The translations under genes and the position numbers were made by a program. The notes below the pieces were generated by a model. That model was not told where the DNA came from. It made no database searches and worked only from the letters and a program-made list of their open reading frames with translations. Positions 61,684 through 64,000 of a DNA stretch of 64,000 nt are shown piece by piece. Source of the stretch: Sphingomonas sanguinis (GTDB lineage: Bacteria > Pseudomonadota > Alphaproteobacteria > Sphingomonadales > Sphingomonadaceae); the NCBI RefSeq assembly GCF_019297835.1, contig NZ_CP079203.1, positions 779,001 through 843,000 on the forward strand, read 5' to 3'. How positions within the stretch are numbered: the first letter of the stretch is position 1; every line of letters starts with the position of its first letter.

Positions 61684-61712
61684 CGGCCTTGTATCGACGG
61701 CGCACAAGGCCG
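61684..61712. promoter_or_regulatory. Perfect 9-bp dyad upstream of the aldehyde dehydrogenase gene
   Basis: CGGCCTTGT (61684-61692) and ACAAGGCCG (61704-61712), 11-nt spacer, 46 bp before the ATG in the 207-bp divergent gap between sbp and the dehydrogenase gene. It could be an operator or an mRNA leader hairpin. Confidence 0.4.
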
Positions 61713-61758
61713 ATCTCCGGCCCGCATTCGACCCCCTAGCCTTTTCGAAAGGACCTAC

Positions 61759-63198
61759 ATGACCGCCCAGCAACTTGATGTAAAAACCGGCCTTTATATC
61801 GGCGGAGAGTGGCTGGGGCCGGAGGGGCGCGATACCCAGGCGGTGCTGAACCCGGCGACCGGCCAGTCGCTGGGTGAGCTGCCGCTGGCGACCGCCGCCG
61901 ACATGGACCGTGCGCTGGAGGCCGCCGCGCGCGGGTTCGAGCAGTGGCGTAAAGTCGCGCCGCAGGAGCGCGCCGCCGTCCTGCACCGCACCGCCGCGCT
62001 GGTCCGCGAGCGTGCCGAGGAACTGGCCCGACTCGCGACGCTGGAGGAAGGCAAGCCCATCGTCGAGGCGCGCGGCGAGGTCGCCGCGACCGCCGCGCTG
62101 CTCGATTTCCATGCAGGCGAAGCGGTCCGCATCTATGGGCGCGTCCTGCCGCGTCCCACCGGCACCCGCTCGCTGGTGCTGCACCAGCCGGTCGGCCCGG
62201 TCGCGGCCTTTTGCGCCTGGAACTTCCCCGTCATGAACCCGGTGCGCAAGATTTCGCCCGCCATTGCGGCGGGTTGCTCGGTCATCCTGAAGCCCAGCGA
62301 GGAAACCCCCGCCAGCGCCATCGCGATCATGCGCTGCTTCCAGGATGCGGGCCTGCCCGGCGATGTCGCACAGCTGGTCTTCGGCGTGCCCGATGCGGTG
62401 TCGCGCCACCTGCTCGCCTCCCCGGTCACCCGCAAGCTCAGCTTCACCGGGTCGGTCCCGGTCGGCAAGCACCTGCTGAAGCTCGCCGCTGATACGGTGA
62501 TGAAGTCGACCATGGAGCTGGGCGGCCATGGCCCGGTGCTGGTCTTCGACGATTGCGATCTCGACAAGACGCTCGACCTGCTCGTCACCCACAAGTTCCG
62601 CAATGCGGGCCAGGTCTGCGTCGCGCCCACCCGCTTCCATGTGCAGGAGGGGATTTACGAGCGCTTCGCCAAGGGCTTTGCCGAGCGCGCCGCCGCACTG
62701 AAGATTGGCGATGGCCTGTCGAACGATACCCAGATGGGCCCGATGGCCAATCCGCGCCGCCCCGAGGCGATCGGCGCGATGATCGAGGATGCGGTGAAGA
62801 ATGGCGCACGCAAGCTGACCGGCGGCGAAGCCCAGGCCGGTAACGGCTTCTTCTTCTCGCCCACCGTGCTGGCCGATGTGTCGCTCGACGCCAAGGCGAT
62901 GAACGAGGAGCCGTTCGGCCCGATCGCGCTGATCCGCCCCTTTGCCACCACCGAGGACGCCATCGCGGAAGCCAACCGCCTGCCCTTCGGCCTGGGCGCC
63001 TATTGCTTCACCGAGAATGGCCGCCGCCAGAATCAGCTCGCCGACGAGATCGAGGCGGGCATGGTCGCGATCAACACCGTTCGGCTCAGCTGGGGCGATG
63101 CGCCTTTCGGCGGGGTCAAGGAAAGCGGCTATGGTTCGGAAGACGGGCCAGAGGGCATCGCCAACCATATGATTACCAAGGCGGTTCACATCGCCTGA
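61759..63198 (+). CDS. NAD(P)-dependent aldehyde dehydrogenase (succinate-semialdehyde dehydrogenase-like)
   Basis: A 479-residue ALDH. The catalytic Cys is in [19 protein letters not shown] and the general-base Glu in [39 protein letters not shown] and [12 protein letters not shown] line the cofactor site. Features such as [17 protein letters not shown] and [23 protein letters not shown] fit the GabD/YneI group acting on succinic or similar semialdehydes; exact substrate uncertain. ATG 61759 has GAAAGGA upstream. It is divergent from sbp and convergent with the HxlR gene. Confidence 0.9.
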   Translation: MTAQQLDVKTGLYIGGEWLGPEGRDTQAVLNPATGQSLGELPLATAADMDRALEAAARGFEQWRKVAPQERAAVLHRTAALVRERAEELARLATLEEGKPIVEARGEVAATAALLDFHAGEAVRIYGRVLPRPTGTRSLVLHQPVGPVAAFCAWNFPVMNPVRKISPAIAAGCSVILKPSEETPASAIAIMRCFQDAGLPGDVAQLVFGVPDAVSRHLLASPVTRKLSFTGSVPVGKHLLKLAADTVMKSTMELGGHGPVLVFDDCDLDKTLDLLVTHKFRNAGQVCVAPTRFHVQEGIYERFAKGFAERAAALKIGDGLSNDTQMGPMANPRRPEAIGAMIEDAVKNGARKLTGGEAQAGNGFFFSPTVLADVSLDAKAMNEEPFGPIALIRPFATTEDAIAEANRLPFGLGAYCFTENGRRQNQLADEIEAGMVAINTVRLSWGDAPFGGVKESGYGSEDGPEGIANHMITKAVHIA

Positions 63199-63212
63199 TA
63201 GGAAGATTGGGG

Positions 63213-63635
63213 TCAGGCTCGCGCGCGATAGGCCGCGCGGGCCGCCTCCACTTCGGGCTGATGCGTATCCGCCCAGCGGATCAGCGCCCGCATCGGCCCC
63301 AGGAACGACCGGCCCAGATCGGTCAGGCTATACTCCACCCGTGGCGGCACCTCCGCATAGACGGTCCGCTCGACGAAACCATCCTCCTCCAGCCGCCGCA
63401 GCGTGCGCGACAGCATCTGTTTGGACACATCGCCGATCCGCCGCAGCAGGACGTTGAAGCGCAACGTTTCCGGCTCCAGCGCGGCGAGGATGAGCAGGCT
63501 CCACTGATCGCCGATCCGGTCCAGCACATCGCGGATCGGGCACCCGCCCTCTCCGGTCGGTGGGGCGGTCACGTCCATGTGACCTGGTCCTTGGACAATG
63601 ACGTCTTGTGGCGCGGGATGACTGTGCATATTCAT
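63213..63635 (-). CDS. HxlR-family transcriptional regulator
   Basis: A 140-residue winged-helix protein. [77 protein letters not shown] is the complete HxlR domain, with the Cys (GGCP) used for redox sensing in some members such as those of the YodB type. The N-terminal 25 residues are extra. It is divergent from an NAD(P)-binding oxidoreductase gene (33 bp apart) and probably regulates it. A dyad covers its own start codon, suggesting autorepression. Confidence 0.93.
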   Translation of the reverse strand: MNMHSHPAPQDVIVQGPGHMDVTAPPTGEGGCPIRDVLDRIGDQWSLLILAALEPETLRFNVLLRRIGDVSKQMLSRTLRRLEEDGFVERTVYAEVPPRVEYSLTDLGRSFLGPMRALIRWADTHQPEVEAARAAYRARA

Positions 63636-63654
63636 GGTCTACAATCCAGACCAT
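63634..63654. promoter_or_regulatory. Candidate HxlR operator with -10 element
   Basis: ATGGTCT (63634-63640) and AGACCAT (63648-63654) form a perfect dyad with a 7-nt centre, overlapping the regulator's start codon. TACAAT (63640-63645) inside it resembles a -10 for the rightward gene, with ATGACT (63618-63623) as a weak -35, spacing 16 bp. Binding here would block both genes. Confidence 0.6.
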
Positions 63655-63668
63655 CGAAAGGAAAGAGC

Positions 63669-64000
63669 ATGAAGATCGCGCTGATCGGAGCCTCGGGCAA
63701 TGCGGGCTCGCGGATCCTGCAGGAATTGTCGGATCGCGGCCACGCCGTGACCGCCATCGCCCGCACGCCCGAGCGGATCGCGGCGCTGCCCGGCGTCACC
63801 CCCGTCGCAGGCGACCTGAGCGACACGGCCGCGCTGGCCGAGACGCTGCGCGGGCATGATGCGGTGATCAGCGCGGTGCATTTCCTCGTCACCGATGCCC
63901 AGGCCCTGATCGACACCGTCCGCGCCTCGGGCGTGAAGCGCTATCTGGTCGTCGGCGGCGCAGGCAGCCTGGAAGTCGCGCCCGGCCAGCGCCTGATCGA
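63669..64000 (+). CDS. NAD(P)-binding oxidoreductase, NmrA/SDR-like (cut by window edge)
   Basis: The first ~110 residues. MKIALIGASGNAGSRILQELSDRGHAVTAIARTPERI is an extended-SDR nucleotide loop (GxxGxxG variant GASGNAG), and VKRYLVVGGAGSLEVAPGQRLI marks NAD(P)H-binding proteins of the YwnB/NmrA-like group. SD AAAGGAAAG precedes ATG 63669. The C-terminus lies right of the window. These genes often pair with HxlR regulators and respond to electrophiles or quinones. Confidence 0.9.
   Translation, partial: MKIALIGASGNAGSRILQELSDRGHAVTAIARTPERIAALPGVTPVAGDLSDTAALAETLRGHDAVISAVHFLVTDAQALIDTVRASGVKRYLVVGGAGSLEVAPGQRLI

Noticed and set aside
60652..61758. Long plus-strand frame running into the aldehyde dehydrogenase gene
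   Set aside because: It is the mirror frame of sbp in GC-rich DNA; the dehydrogenase has its own ribosome-binding site and start at 61759.

Overview
The window is GC-rich, densely coding DNA from a Sphingomonadales alphaproteobacterium, most likely Sphingomonas or a close relative. This rests on gene content and order: a complete Entner-Doudoroff operon (zwf-pgl-edd-glk-eda), a recA promoter with the alphaproteobacterial LexA site GTTC-N7-GTTC, an hsp20 gene behind a ROSE-like RNA thermometer, and two families of short inverted repeats typical of sphingomonad intergenic DNA. No plasmid, phage, CRISPR or insertion-sequence gene is visible; this is chromosomal housekeeping DNA with a few accessory points.

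Layout. 1-548: start of alaS, cut by the left edge. 581-2822: operon of a Tat-exported M24 peptidase, an Fe(II)/2-oxoglutarate dioxygenase gene broken by one amber codon, and a small membrane protein. 2899-6286: DAACS symporter, GST, a repeat-rich spacer and a methyltransferase. 6355-11637: recA, ispE, a TPR protein and ETF-ubiquinone oxidoreductase. 11781-16862: a degenerate uracil-DNA-glycosylase-fold protein, lytic transglycosylase, MoaB, VOC protein, SplB-like radical SAM protein and a 44-residue acidic protein. 17052-24424: dnaE, HdeD-like protein, and the LolC-LolD-GNAT-glutathione peroxidase operon. 24976-28139: TonB-dependent receptor and hsp20. 28378-32340: pyrG, secG, MarR regulator, SH3 protein and argC. 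32350-38025: Entner-Doudoroff operon. 38136-39972: LysR regulator divergent from a B3 metallo-beta-lactamase. 39976-45110: fatty-acid cluster fabD-fabG-acpP-fabF-mltG with a GxxExxY gene inserted between fabG and fabD. 45366-46606: rpsF-rpsR-rplI. 47140-54695: mutL facing the elongasome operon mreBCD-mrdA-rodA. 54801-54876: tRNA-Lys. 54955-57701: DUF6481, spermidine-synthase-like, DUF4169 and phospholipase D genes. 57811-61551: sulfate ABC importer sbp-cysT-cysW-cysA. 61759-64000: aldehyde dehydrogenase, then an HxlR regulator divergent from an oxidoreductase cut by the right edge.

How the genes work together. The Entner-Doudoroff operon takes glucose to pyruvate and glyceraldehyde-3-phosphate. 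The fab cluster feeds membrane lipid synthesis and ends with mltG, linking it to peptidoglycan. mreBCD, PBP2 and RodA form the lateral-wall machine, and the lytic transglycosylase and MltG trim its product. The LolCD genes export lipoproteins.

Most notable observations: the nonsense codon lying exactly in the HxD metal motif of the dioxygenase; the variant (Glu-for-His) zinc site of the B3 beta-lactamase next to an AmpR/GcvA-type regulator; the GxxExxY gene framed by 25-bp imperfect inverted repeats; the ROSE-like element; a structured intergenic candidate RNA between fabF and mltG; and a 25-codon lipoprotein-like ORF. I found no convincing previously undescribed multi-gene system.
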